NCBI GenBank assembly: GCA_017941345.1
Contig: JAGAWQ010000051.1
Location: 1-35,764 of the forward strand
DNA: 35,764 nt
Direction of reading: 5' to 3'
DNA from: Prevotella sp.
GTDB taxonomy: Bacteria; Bacteroidota; Bacteroidia; Bacteroidales; Bacteroidaceae
Shown: positions 23,890 to 32,118 of the stretch, one piece after another
Layout: the number at the start of each line of letters is the position of its first letter
Position numbering within the stretch: position 1 is the first letter of the stretch
The notes under the pieces: generated by a model
Database searches by the model: none
What the model saw: the letters and a program-made list of their open reading frames with translations, nothing else
Told to the model about the DNA's origin: nothing
Made by a program: the position numbers and the translations under genes

Positions 23890-26010
23890 TTATTCTAATA
23901 CCAACACGCACTCGCTGCCCTCAACAATCTGCTTGCCTGCGGGGTAGCTCTGCTTCTTCACTTTACCGCATCCGTGTATCTTTACACGGAGTCCGCGACT
24001 CTCTAACATGTAGACGGCATCACGTGCTCCCATTCCTACCACGTTAGGCGTAATGTCCATACTGGGCTCGTTCTCTTTGGCCATACGTTTGTTGATGCCC
24101 AGCTTCCCTAACACGTAGTTGGCATCGCGTGTGTTACCGTTTTTAATAGCGGGAACGGCTTCAGACTTCTCATCATGAGCATCCTCAACCCTCATCTTCA
24201 GGTTACGGGCCATCACGCCTTCTGCGATATGATGGAAGACAACACCGCTCATGCCACCACCCGATGCTGGTAACCCTGACTTCTTCAGGCAGACAATACA
24301 TGAATAGCGGGGGTTGTCGGCAGGGAAATAACCTGCAAACGAGAGCCAGTATTTCACGGTACCACTCTTATAGCCAGCCTTGCCTTGTGACACCTGAGCC
24401 GTACCCGTTTTTCCAGCCACTTTGAACAGGGGTGAACCAGCTTTCTTTCCTAATCCCTGGCTAACGACATGTTCCAGAATGGTCTGCATGGTTTTGATGG
24501 CCTTGGGCTTGGCGATACGTTCCTTAATGACTTCGGGGGGATACTCTCTGATGGTCTCACCGTTCTTTAGCACCTTTTTGACGAAGCGCGGACGCATCAT
24601 CTTACCATTGTTGGCTATTGCATTGTAGAATGTCACCGTGTTGATGGGCGCTATTTGAGTCTCGTAACCTATTGACATCCAGGGTAATGTGGTGGCATAC
24701 CAGTTGTCGTCGTAGCGTCCGTTCTTCTTACGCTGGGGCATACGAATCAGCGGTGGACGATAGCCCGGCAGGATGTTCTGTAACTTCAGGTCTTCGCCAA
24801 TACCCACACGATAGAGTCCTTTGACATAGCGTTCTGCCTGATTGTGATATATCTTGTCGATGACGTGACTTACTCCGATATTTGAGCTGACCTCAAGGGT
24901 GCGCGCCATGTTGATGTCGCCATAACCGCCACGACGCCAGTTGTGGTCCTTCATCTCACGGCCATACATACCTACAACACCACCACCTGTGTGAATGACG
25001 TAGCTGGTGTCTACCTTGTGGCCGTCAATAGGCAGTTCGTCATCGAGTGCTACCAGGAATGAGGCAACTTTGAATACCGAGCCAGGCTCACAACGGTAGC
25101 TGATGGCCGAGTTTACAGCCTCGATGTAGTCGTCGCCACTTTTAATCATGTTGACGATGGCTTTCACGTCACCCGTCTCAACCTCCATCAGTATGGCAAC
25201 ACCCATCTCACCATTGATAAGCTTTAATTCGTCAAGCACGGCACGCTCAGCAAGGTCTTGCATGTTGACATCGATAGTCGTTACGATGTCCCCACCGTCG
25301 ACAGGCAATGTGACGGGGATGTTCATGTATTTGTTCAAAATCTTACGTCGGCCTGTGATGCCTGGTGTGCCCCTCAGGATGGAGTCGTATGACAGTTCCA
25401 ATCCAAAGTAAGCAGAGTCCTTAGCACCATACATGCCGCCAATGGTACGTTTGGCCAGCGTTCCAAACGGACGGTTACGCGAGGTGAACTCTTCCTCATG
25501 GAATCCGCTCTTGTATCTCGGCATGTTGAAGAATGGCAGATTCTTTGCCTCGACATATTTATTGTAATTGATACGGCGCGGGTAGATGGGCCAGTGGCGG
25601 GCACCCACAGTTCCGTTGGCATTCACCTTATGGCGTCCTTTTTCTAATAGTACCTTGTGCTCGTAAGCGGTATAAGACGGGAAGATGACACTCAGACCTT
25701 CACAGAGGGAGTCAAGCTTGCTGAGCCATAGTGAGTCATTCTCAAATGCAGCAGCTTGGAAGTCGATGAATATCTTATATTCAGGAATGGTGCTGGCCAT
25801 CAACTGTCCGTCGCAACTCAGGATATTGCCTCGATTAGGCTTCACGCTTACTGAGTCACGTTTCAGTCGGTCGGCCACCTCGGTCCAGTATTGTTTCTTG
25901 GCGGTCATAATGTAGAGCGCCTTACCGATGACGGCAAAGCCTATGAGCGTCAGCACGATGGCAATCACCATGTAGCGAGGCATCACTTTATCGTTTTCAA
26001 ACTTGCTCAT
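23890..26010 (-). CDS. ftsI: Division-specific class B penicillin-binding protein with PASTA domain (FtsI/PBP3)
   Basis: Septal transpeptidase that cross-links new peptidoglycan made by FtsW. The 706-residue protein has a short cytoplasmic N-terminus, one membrane anchor (about 13-35), the non-catalytic dimerisation domain starting at KPNRGNILS (57-65) and the transpeptidase domain. The active-site motifs are complete: SVFK (Ser311-Lys314), SSN (375-377) and KTGTAQ (534-539). A PASTA domain occupies about 650-706 (MDITPNVVGMGARDAV to the end). PASTA is absent from E. coli FtsI but common in Bacteroidota and Gram-positive division PBPs. It follows the FtsL-like gene by 9 bp. Confidence 0.95.
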   Translation of the reverse strand: MSKFENDKVMPRYMVIAIVLTLIGFAVIGKALYIMTAKKQYWTEVADRLKRDSVSVKPNRGNILSCDGQLMASTIPEYKIFIDFQAAAFENDSLWLSKLDSLCEGLSVIFPSYTAYEHKVLLEKGRHKVNANGTVGARHWPIYPRRINYNKYVEAKNLPFFNMPRYKSGFHEEEFTSRNRPFGTLAKRTIGGMYGAKDSAYFGLELSYDSILRGTPGITGRRKILNKYMNIPVTLPVDGGDIVTTIDVNMQDLAERAVLDELKLINGEMGVAILMEVETGDVKAIVNMIKSGDDYIEAVNSAISYRCEPGSVFKVASFLVALDDELPIDGHKVDTSYVIHTGGGVVGMYGREMKDHNWRRGGYGDINMARTLEVSSNIGVSHVIDKIYHNQAERYVKGLYRVGIGEDLKLQNILPGYRPPLIRMPQRKKNGRYDDNWYATTLPWMSIGYETQIAPINTVTFYNAIANNGKMMRPRFVKKVLKNGETIREYPPEVIKERIAKPKAIKTMQTILEHVVSQGLGKKAGSPLFKVAGKTGTAQVSQGKAGYKSGTVKYWLSFAGYFPADNPRYSCIVCLKKSGLPASGGGMSGVVFHHIAEGVMARNLKMRVEDAHDEKSEAVPAIKNGNTRDANYVLGKLGINKRMAKENEPSMDITPNVVGMGARDAVYMLESRGLRVKIHGCGKVKKQSYPAGKQIVEGSECVLVLE

Positions 26011-26019
26011 ATCTGTTCT

Positions 26020-26481
26020 CTACTCAGGTATCTCTATGATATAAGGTGGCTGGTCTGCCTGATGCAGCAGCGAGTCCTTGTTCTGTTTCAGTATGTCGAG
26101 GACATGACTCTCGCGACATTTCTCCGTCAGCGTACTTGATGATGAGAGCGCCTTGAACTTAGCGTCCTTCAGCTGTCCTTCCAAACGGTCGATGGTCAGC
26201 ATATCCTGTTGGCACTGGTAGCGGAAGGCAACATAGACGATGGTGAAGGCTACTATCATGATGAACAGCCAGATTTGTGAGCGTACAATCTGCGTGGTCA
26301 GCAGGTCTCCACCTAAGATAGTTCGCAAGTTAAGCTGCTGCGAGGGACGTGGGTCTTCCTCGCTGGCAGTTTCCTTGATTTTCTCCAGCGTCTTTTTCAG
26401 CTCCTGACTGGTATGCTGCTCTTCGGACACTTCTTCCTCTGAGATGACTACTTCTTCTTCTATCTTGTCTTTTTCGGCCAT
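26020..26481 (-). CDS. FtsL-like cell division protein
   Basis: A 153-residue bitopic membrane protein between rsmH and the division PBP, exactly where ftsL sits in dcw clusters. A long acidic cytoplasmic N-terminus (1-65, many Glu) precedes one membrane helix (about 70-88, IWLFIMIVAFTIVYVAF). A short periplasmic coiled-coil segment (CQQDMLTIDRLEGQLKDAKF) and a tail ending YIIEIPE follow. FtsL sequences are very variable, so the call rests on topology, size and position. The long acidic N-terminus is typical of Bacteroidota versions. It would form a complex with FtsQ and an FtsB homologue encoded elsewhere. Confidence 0.82.
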   Translation of the reverse strand: MAEKDKIEEEVVISEEEVSEEQHTSQELKKTLEKIKETASEEDPRPSQQLNLRTILGGDLLTTQIVRSQIWLFIMIVAFTIVYVAFRYQCQQDMLTIDRLEGQLKDAKFKALSSSSTLTEKCRESHVLDILKQNKDSLLHQADQPPYIIEIPE

Positions 26482-26486
26482 ATTTC

Positions 26487-27398
26487 CTATACCTTTTCTG
26501 CTATTCTCAGTTTCGCACTTCTGCTGCGCGGGTTCTGCTGTTGCTCTTCGTCCGATGGGGTGGTCACCTTGTTCACCAGGCGATAAGGACTGCTGATGCG
26601 TCCGTAAAAGTCTTGTTCTACCTTTCCCTCTGCATTGCCTGCTTTCATCACGTTCTTGACGATGCGGTCTTCGAGCGAGTGGTAGGTGATGATGCTCAGT
26701 CGTCCACCCTTACGGAGTAGGGCGGTGGCACCAAGCAACATGTCACGCAAGGCATCCATCTCGTGATTCACCTCTATGCGCAGGGCCTGATACAGACGAG
26801 CCATATCCTTCTTCTCACGTTCTGAACGCATCAGCGGCTCAATGACCTCGCCTAAATCGGCTGTGGTCAGAATGGACTTTTTGCTGCGATAGGTGCAGAC
26901 AGCTTTGGATATCTTGCGGGCATTCTTCATCTCTCCGTAGAGGTAGAAGACATCAGCCAGTTGTTCCTCCGTATAGTTGTTCAGCACGTCGGCTGCTGTC
27001 TGACCTGCCCTTTTGTTCATACGCATGTCGAGCGGAGCATCGAATCGGAAGGAGAAACCACGTGTCTCATCATCGAAATGATGACTCGAAACACCCAGGT
27101 CGGCTAATAAGCCGTCAATCTGTTCCACCTCGTAGTACTGCATCCAGTTAGAGATATATCTGAAGTTACTTCTTACAAAAGTAAACCTGGGGTCGTCGAC
27201 GATGTTCTTCTCGGCATCGGCATCTTGGTCGAAGCTGTAGAGCTGTCCTTTCTTGCCCAGTCGTGAGAGAATTTCCTTTGAATGACCGCCACCACCAAAG
27301 GTCACGTCTACGTAAATGCCGTCGGGCTGGATATCCAGCCCGTCAACACTCTCCTTCAGGAGAACAGGAACGTGATATGTGTTGGCTATCGTTGTCAT
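26487..27398 (-). CDS. rsmH: 16S rRNA (cytosine-1402 N4) methyltransferase RsmH
   Basis: SAM-dependent methyltransferase acting on C1402 in the ribosomal decoding centre (formerly MraW). The 303-residue protein has the SAM motif VDVTFGGGGHSKEIL (30-44), LLADLGVSSHHFDD (97-110) and RGFSFRFDAPLDMRMN (113-128). A conserved C-terminal region has ITYHSLEDRIVKNVMK. Its ATG overlaps the mraZ TGA stop by 4 bp, indicating coupled translation. Length and motifs are normal. Confidence 0.98.
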   Translation of the reverse strand: MTTIANTYHVPVLLKESVDGLDIQPDGIYVDVTFGGGGHSKEILSRLGKKGQLYSFDQDADAEKNIVDDPRFTFVRSNFRYISNWMQYYEVEQIDGLLADLGVSSHHFDDETRGFSFRFDAPLDMRMNKRAGQTAADVLNNYTEEQLADVFYLYGEMKNARKISKAVCTYRSKKSILTTADLGEVIEPLMRSEREKKDMARLYQALRIEVNHEMDALRDMLLGATALLRKGGRLSIITYHSLEDRIVKNVMKAGNAEGKVEQDFYGRISSPYRLVNKVTTPSDEEQQQNPRSRSAKLRIAEKV

Positions 27399-27847
27399 TT
27401 CTCTTCTATTGTCATCAATTCCTCAAGAGCCTCCCCGAATTCTTCGGGTTTCATCTGCAGCTCTTCGGCTTTTTTGTTGCTCCATATCTCGATGGTGTCA
27501 CCCATTCCGACGAACTTGATGTCTTGTATGATGTCGGCCATGCGCAAGTAGCGCTTGGGAATCAGGAAGCGGCCATTTCCGTCGAGTGTCAGCAACTCTA
27601 CCTCGCTCACAAACTGGCGGAATACCTGCTGGTGCTGCTTGTTCCATCGGTTCAGACGTGAGCGCAAGGCATCCATCTGCTCGTTCCATACACTTTCTGG
27701 GTAAAGCACGAGGCACGGCTGGAACACGTCCTTGCGGAGCACCAGTCGTTCGTCACCTCCAGCTTGCAACACCTTACGGAAGGTGGCGGGCAGGAAGGCG
27801 CGTCCTTTAGCGTCGGTTTTGGCCTCTATGTTACCTAAAAATCGCAT
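27395..27847 (-). CDS. mraZ: Transcriptional regulator MraZ
   Basis: DNA-binding protein that binds direct repeats upstream of its own operon and controls the dcw cluster. From the ATG at 27845-27847 it has 150 residues. The frame is open further upstream to a TTG, but that lies in the promoter, and MRFLGNIEAKTDAKGR is the standard N-terminus. Two SpoVT-AbrB-like halves carry the DAKGRAFLP (12-20) and DGNGRFLIP motifs. It is the first gene of the cluster, with a TAACTTTGC promoter and three MraZ-type boxes upstream. Confidence 0.96.
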   Translation of the reverse strand: MRFLGNIEAKTDAKGRAFLPATFRKVLQAGGDERLVLRKDVFQPCLVLYPESVWNEQMDALRSRLNRWNKQHQQVFRQFVSEVELLTLDGNGRFLIPKRYLRMADIIQDIKFVGMGDTIEIWSNKKAEELQMKPEEFGEALEELMTIEEK

Positions 27848-27876
27848 GCGTACTTCTTCTATTTTAATGTTTGGGT

Positions 27877-27885
27877 GCAAAGTTA
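27877..27885 (-). promoter_or_regulatory. dcw cluster promoter (-7 box)
   Basis: Minus-strand TAACTTTGC, about 30 bp before the mraZ ATG. It matches TAnnTTTGC. No strong -33 motif is visible at the usual distance; the region instead carries the MraZ boxes. Confidence 0.75.
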
Positions 27886-27894
27886 ATCATTTCT

Positions 27895-27919
27895 CCCCAC
27901 AATCCCCCACTTTTCTCCA
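27895..27919 (-). promoter_or_regulatory. MraZ operator: three TGGRG boxes with 10-bp period
   Basis: On the minus strand TGGAG, TGGGG and TGGGG (plus-strand 27915-27919, 27905-27909, 27895-27899) repeat with exactly 5-bp spacers. Direct TGGGN repeats with 5-nt spacers are the known MraZ-binding site. They lie just upstream of the -7 box of mraZ itself, consistent with autoregulation. Confidence 0.8.
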
Positions 27920-28001
27920 CTTTTTTTAGTGAATAATTTTTAAAACGTGCTTTCGCCGTAATTTTTTTCAAGAAAAGTTCATGTATTCGCAAAGTTTTTC
28001 C

Positions 28002-28010
28002 TAACTTTGC
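28002..28010 (+). promoter_or_regulatory. Promoter box of the glsA-type gene
   Basis: TAACTTTGC, about 25 bp before the ATG at 28036. It is divergent from the dcw promoter at 27877-27885, about 115 bp away. Confidence 0.7.
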
Positions 28011-28035
28011 ATGCTGTTAGTTATCCTTGAGAGAA

Positions 28036-28863
28036 ATGGGAAAAGTTTTGGAGAAAACCATCGACATTGATAGCATATTGCAAAGCAAGATGGGTGCGAA
28101 GGCTAAATGGGTGCCGCGCCCTTTGGTGTCGTGGTTAAAACGTATCATCCATCAGGATCAGGTGAATGCCTACCTCTGGGACTCGCGCGACAAGGTGGGT
28201 ACCGACTGGCTGGAGGAGTGTGTCCGTTATCTCCAAATGTCATTGAAGGTTGAAGGTGCCGATAATCTGCCGGATAAGAATGACGGTCGGCTCTATACCA
28301 TAGTTTCCAATCATCCGTTGGGTGGTGCAGATGGTGTTGCTTTAGGTGCTATCATTGGGCGTCATTTCGACTCCCGTTTCCGTTATCTTGTTAACGATTT
28401 GCTGATGAATTTGCCTGGATTGGCTCCCCTCTGCATTCCCATCAACAAGACGGGTAAACAGAGTCGCAGCTTCCCTGCTATGGTTAAGGCAGGTTTCGAG
28501 AGCGATAACCAAATGCTGATGTATCCTGCTGGCATCTGTTCTCGCCGACAGAAAGACGGCAGTATTCGCGATATCCCATGGTCTAAGACCTTCATCGTGA
28601 AAAGTGTTGAGTATCAGCGTGATGTGGTGCCTATCCACTTCAGCGGACAGAACTCCAACTTCTTCTACAGGTTGGCTAATTTCAGCGACCGTTATCTGCC
28701 TTTCAATCTGGCCATGCTCTTTCTGGTAGATGAGATGTACAAGAATGTGGGTAAGACCTTTGAAATCAAGATAGGGAAACCTATTCCTTGGCAGACCTTC
28801 GACAAGAGTAAGACACCCCAGCAATGGGCACAATACGTACAAGACAAAGTTTATAGCTTATAA
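28036..28863 (+). CDS. glsA: Glycine-lipid O-acyltransferase-type (PlsC-like) protein
   Basis: Predicted membrane-associated acyltransferase of 275 residues. The ATG at 28036 is preferred; a TTG at 28027 would add only three codons. The acyltransferase block NHPLGGADG (92-100) has His93 and Asp99 separated by five residues rather than the four of classical HX4D PlsC enzymes. The second block is LMYPAGICSRR (161-171). Next to an N-acyltransferase of the hemolysin-like GNAT family, this matches the glsA/glsB pair that makes glycine lipids in Bacteroides: GlsB N-acylates glycine and GlsA adds the second acyl chain. The gene name is assigned from this pairing. Function in this organism is inferred. 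Confidence 0.8.
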   Translation: MGKVLEKTIDIDSILQSKMGAKAKWVPRPLVSWLKRIIHQDQVNAYLWDSRDKVGTDWLEECVRYLQMSLKVEGADNLPDKNDGRLYTIVSNHPLGGADGVALGAIIGRHFDSRFRYLVNDLLMNLPGLAPLCIPINKTGKQSRSFPAMVKAGFESDNQMLMYPAGICSRRQKDGSIRDIPWSKTFIVKSVEYQRDVVPIHFSGQNSNFFYRLANFSDRYLPFNLAMLFLVDEMYKNVGKTFEIKIGKPIPWQTFDKSKTPQQWAQYVQDKVYSL

Positions 28864-28869
28864 TAAAAC

Positions 28870-29865
28870 ATGGAACAACCGATTATCCAGCCTATTAGCA
28901 AAGATGTACTCAAGAGTGAACTGACTCCTGATAAGCAGTTACGCTTGACGAACAAGAGCAACAATGAAATCTACATCATTACGGCTCATAATGCGCCTAA
29001 CGTGATGCGTGAGATTGGCCGATTACGTGAGATTGCTTTTCGTGAGGCTGGTGGTGGAACAGGCAAGGAGGCTGATATTGATGAGTTCGATACCTGTGAG
29101 AACTGCTATAAACAGCTGATTGTATGGAATCCCGATGAAGAGGAAATCATAGGTGGTTATCGTTATTTGCTGGGTACTGACTGGCAGTATGATGAGAAGG
29201 GACAGCCCATCTTAGCTACCAGTCACATGTTCCATTTCTCTGAAAAGTTTATTAAGGAATATGCTCCGCAGACTGTTGAGTTGGGGCGTTCTTTCGTTTC
29301 GCTGCCCTATCAGTCGTCGCGCATGGGAGCCAAGAGCCTCTTTGCTTTGGATAATCTTTGGGATGGTTTGGGCGCACTTACTGTTATTCGTCCCAATGTG
29401 CGCTACTATTTCGGAAAGATGACCATGTATCCCTCCTATATCCGTAAGGGACGCGACATGATACTATATTTCCTGAAGAAGTATTTTGATGACAAGGAGA
29501 ACCTCATTATCCCGATGAAACCGCTAAAATTGGAAACAGACCAGACAGAATTAGCGGCACTCTTTTGTGGTAAGACATTCAAGGAAGATTATTTGATATT
29601 GAATCGTGAAATCCGCAAACTGGGCTACAATATCCCGCCTTTGGTCAATGCATACATGGGACTTTCACCCACGATGAAACTTTTCGGAACAGCTATCAAC
29701 TATGGTTTTGGCGATGTAGAGGAGACGGGAATCCTAATAGCTGTCGATGAGATTTTGGAAGACAAGCGTAAACGCCATATCGATACATTCATTGCTGCCC
29801 ATCGCGATGAATTGGAAATCACTTCTGGTGCCAACAAAGTCATCTACAAATCCAAAGAAAGATAG
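28870..29865 (+). CDS. glsB: GNAT-type N-acyltransferase (hemolysin-like), probable glycine N-acyltransferase
   Basis: A 331-residue protein of the acyl-ACP-dependent GNAT family often labelled 'hemolysin'. Typical features are REIAFREAGGGTGKEADIDE (52-71), followed by a segment with QLIVWNPDEEEIIGGYRYLLG, then VELGRSFVSLPYQ and LFALDNLWDGLGAL. In Bacteroides the homologue N-acylates glycine in glycine-lipid synthesis, with the PlsC-like partner adding the second chain. It starts 6 bp after glsA, so they form an operon with the pectinesterase-like gene 3 bp downstream. The family is clear; glycine as substrate is inferred from the pair. Confidence 0.82.
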   Translation: MEQPIIQPISKDVLKSELTPDKQLRLTNKSNNEIYIITAHNAPNVMREIGRLREIAFREAGGGTGKEADIDEFDTCENCYKQLIVWNPDEEEIIGGYRYLLGTDWQYDEKGQPILATSHMFHFSEKFIKEYAPQTVELGRSFVSLPYQSSRMGAKSLFALDNLWDGLGALTVIRPNVRYYFGKMTMYPSYIRKGRDMILYFLKKYFDDKENLIIPMKPLKLETDQTELAALFCGKTFKEDYLILNREIRKLGYNIPPLVNAYMGLSPTMKLFGTAINYGFGDVEETGILIAVDEILEDKRKRHIDTFIAAHRDELEITSGANKVIYKSKER

Positions 29866-29868
29866 TAA

Positions 29869-32118
29869 ATGCATCGATTTTTGTTGCTGTGGGCCCTTTT
29901 GCCCATAATGGCTCTTGCTCAGAGCCTCGATTCCCTCCATATCGTTGTCGATGCGGAGGCATCTCAAGATGCTCCCTATGTTTATAAAACCTTTCAGGAG
30001 GCAGCAATGCATTTCCTGGACGGAACGCCAGAGCATCCGATGACAGTTTATATCCGTCCAGGTGTCTATTGGATTGACAATCCTGATGATTCCGCGATAA
30101 AGGTGGGCAAAGATGGGCGCGAACCTTTCGGCATGACCATTCGCTGCCAGCATCTGAATTTGGTTGGAATGGGTGCTCATGCTGAAGATGTGGTGCTCGC
30201 CAGTCAACGTGGACTGATGCAAGGTGCTGTGGGCAATTTTACCATGTTCGACTTCTGGGTGAAGACACTCAGGGTGACGAATATGACGCTCGGAAACTAT
30301 TGTAACGTAGACCTTGTTTACCCTCGAAATGCTCGATTAAATCGGCAAAAACGCAGCGATGCGATTACGCAGGCTCATGTGGGTTACGTGCATGGCGACA
30401 CGCTGATAGCCCACAATATACGTTTCATCAGCCGTCTTAATCTCAACCCGTTGAATGGCGCGCGATATTCTTATTATGAAGGTTGCCATTTTGAATGTAC
30501 CGACGATGCGCTGAACGGTACAGCAGTATATCGCCATTGCACCTTCGACTTCTATGGCCAGAAACCTTTCTGGAGTACTTTTGGACGTGGGGTGTTATTC
30601 GTCGACTGCGATTTCTATGCCAAGAGCGACAATCGCGAACTCTTTTTCTGTAAACAAGGTGGGCCTGTCACTCTTGTCGATTGTCGCTATCATGCACCAA
30701 GCGATAGTGTGTATATTGGTTGGACGGCTTATCCCCAACCTTGGCTTCGCTGCTATCAGCATAACTTCACACTGAACGGGAAACCTTATCAGATTGGCAG
30801 TCATCAACCGCAGAATACGCTACAGCCCTCATTCTTGTCTTCATCGGTGACTGCTGCTCCTTTCCTTGATATCAATCAGCATACAGCTACGCTACAGACT
30901 GGAAGTGATACGCTTGTCCTTTCTACCTCTGAACAAGTTGACTGGCATGTTGAAAAAGGCTATTCAGAGTATATCTCTTTGATTGCTCTGAATGACCATT
31001 CCGTCATTGTTAAACCCACCAATAATACCGATGAAACCGTCAGTTTCTGCGTTATTGCCGTAACGGCTGATGGTCGTGAGGCCGCTTGTTATCTGACCGT
31101 CAAACCCTCTTTGTTGCCACCACCTGCATTCAGCAAGGCTCCCCGTATCGTGCTCAAGGGTAAAGAGTTGCAGTTGTCCTACATTCTCAACCTACAAGGT
31201 CGTCGTGACGAGTCGTTGGTCACGTGGAGTCGTAATGGCATACCTGTTGCTGTTTCCCATGTTGCTCCTCAGATGACCTACCTTTTGACGGAGGCAGACC
31301 AAGGTCAGCAGATTACTGCTACCATTTTACCTAAGCACCAGCGCAGCAACTATGGCTCATCATCTGTAGCCCAATACCAAGTCTCAAAAAAATACAGTTG
31401 TTTACCTTTGTGCTCCCTTTCTACCGACTTCAGTAATCTACCCTGTCAGTGGCAACCTGTTGTAAGGCCAGGCTATTGGACTGTTGACGGTTACAAACCA
31501 ACGGATACGGCACCATTTCCTTGGACTTTTGATGACCAAAAGCCGATGTGGGAATATGCCGAAGGTTTCAATGGCGCCGTTGGAATGGGGCTTTTACAGG
31601 CTCAGCGGGGTGCTCGCCTGATGTATACACCGATGCCACGCTCCTATGGAAATATGTCGCTGCTCTTGGAGGTTGACCCCACCAAGACGGCTGGTCAAGG
31701 TTTCGGCTCTGCCACAGGACAGTACTTGGATGTTTGTTTGAAGTTTGATACTCAGCGGTTGACGGGCTACGGCTTGCGCATCATCCGTACAACGAAGCAT
31801 GCTAAGGCCGTCGACTTCTTGCTCGTTCGTTATGACGAAGGACAAGTGACACCGATTTCTGAGCCTGTCAGTGCCACCTGCTACCGTACAGGTTGTAGGA
31901 TTTCCATCGATTTCACCGATAATCAGCTGTCGGCTCATGTCACTACAAAGACTCCTCGCCCTGCCGATTCAACATTGCCCCATGAGGTAAGGTTGAAGGC
32001 TGATGTGGCCCCTAATACTTTTGGCGGCATTCATTTTCAGCATACGGGGTCGTGTGGTGAGAGCACCACGATGCTTCACCAGCTTCATGTCAGCTGGCAT
32101 TTAGACGATGGGAAGTGA
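29869..32118 (+). CDS. Secreted pectinesterase-like protein with C-terminal beta domains
   Basis: A 749-residue exported protein. A signal peptide (about 1-17, ending ALAQ) precedes a right-handed beta-helix region (about 20-320) with the N-terminal pectinesterase phrase APYVYKTFQEAAMHF and VYIRPGVYW. Later turns include CHFECTDDALNGTAVYRHCTF, whose Asp could align with the catalytic Asp of GxVDFIFGxGTAL in pectin methylesterases. The canonical motif itself is not conserved, so activity on pectin is uncertain. Two Ig-like beta segments follow (about 325-510), then a concanavalin-like beta sandwich (about 520-745). It follows glsB by 3 bp although the function looks unrelated. Its last 18 bp overlap the 3' end of dgt on the other strand. 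Confidence 0.75.
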   Translation: MHRFLLLWALLPIMALAQSLDSLHIVVDAEASQDAPYVYKTFQEAAMHFLDGTPEHPMTVYIRPGVYWIDNPDDSAIKVGKDGREPFGMTIRCQHLNLVGMGAHAEDVVLASQRGLMQGAVGNFTMFDFWVKTLRVTNMTLGNYCNVDLVYPRNARLNRQKRSDAITQAHVGYVHGDTLIAHNIRFISRLNLNPLNGARYSYYEGCHFECTDDALNGTAVYRHCTFDFYGQKPFWSTFGRGVLFVDCDFYAKSDNRELFFCKQGGPVTLVDCRYHAPSDSVYIGWTAYPQPWLRCYQHNFTLNGKPYQIGSHQPQNTLQPSFLSSSVTAAPFLDINQHTATLQTGSDTLVLSTSEQVDWHVEKGYSEYISLIALNDHSVIVKPTNNTDETVSFCVIAVTADGREAACYLTVKPSLLPPPAFSKAPRIVLKGKELQLSYILNLQGRRDESLVTWSRNGIPVAVSHVAPQMTYLLTEADQGQQITATILPKHQRSNYGSSSVAQYQVSKKYSCLPLCSLSTDFSNLPCQWQPVVRPGYWTVDGYKPTDTAPFPWTFDDQKPMWEYAEGFNGAVGMGLLQAQRGARLMYTPMPRSYGNMSLLLEVDPTKTAGQGFGSATGQYLDVCLKFDTQRLTGYGLRIIRTTKHAKAVDFLLVRYDEGQVTPISEPVSATCYRTGCRISIDFTDNQLSAHVTTKTPRPADSTLPHEVRLKADVAPNTFGGIHFQHTGSCGESTTMLHQLHVSWHLDDGK

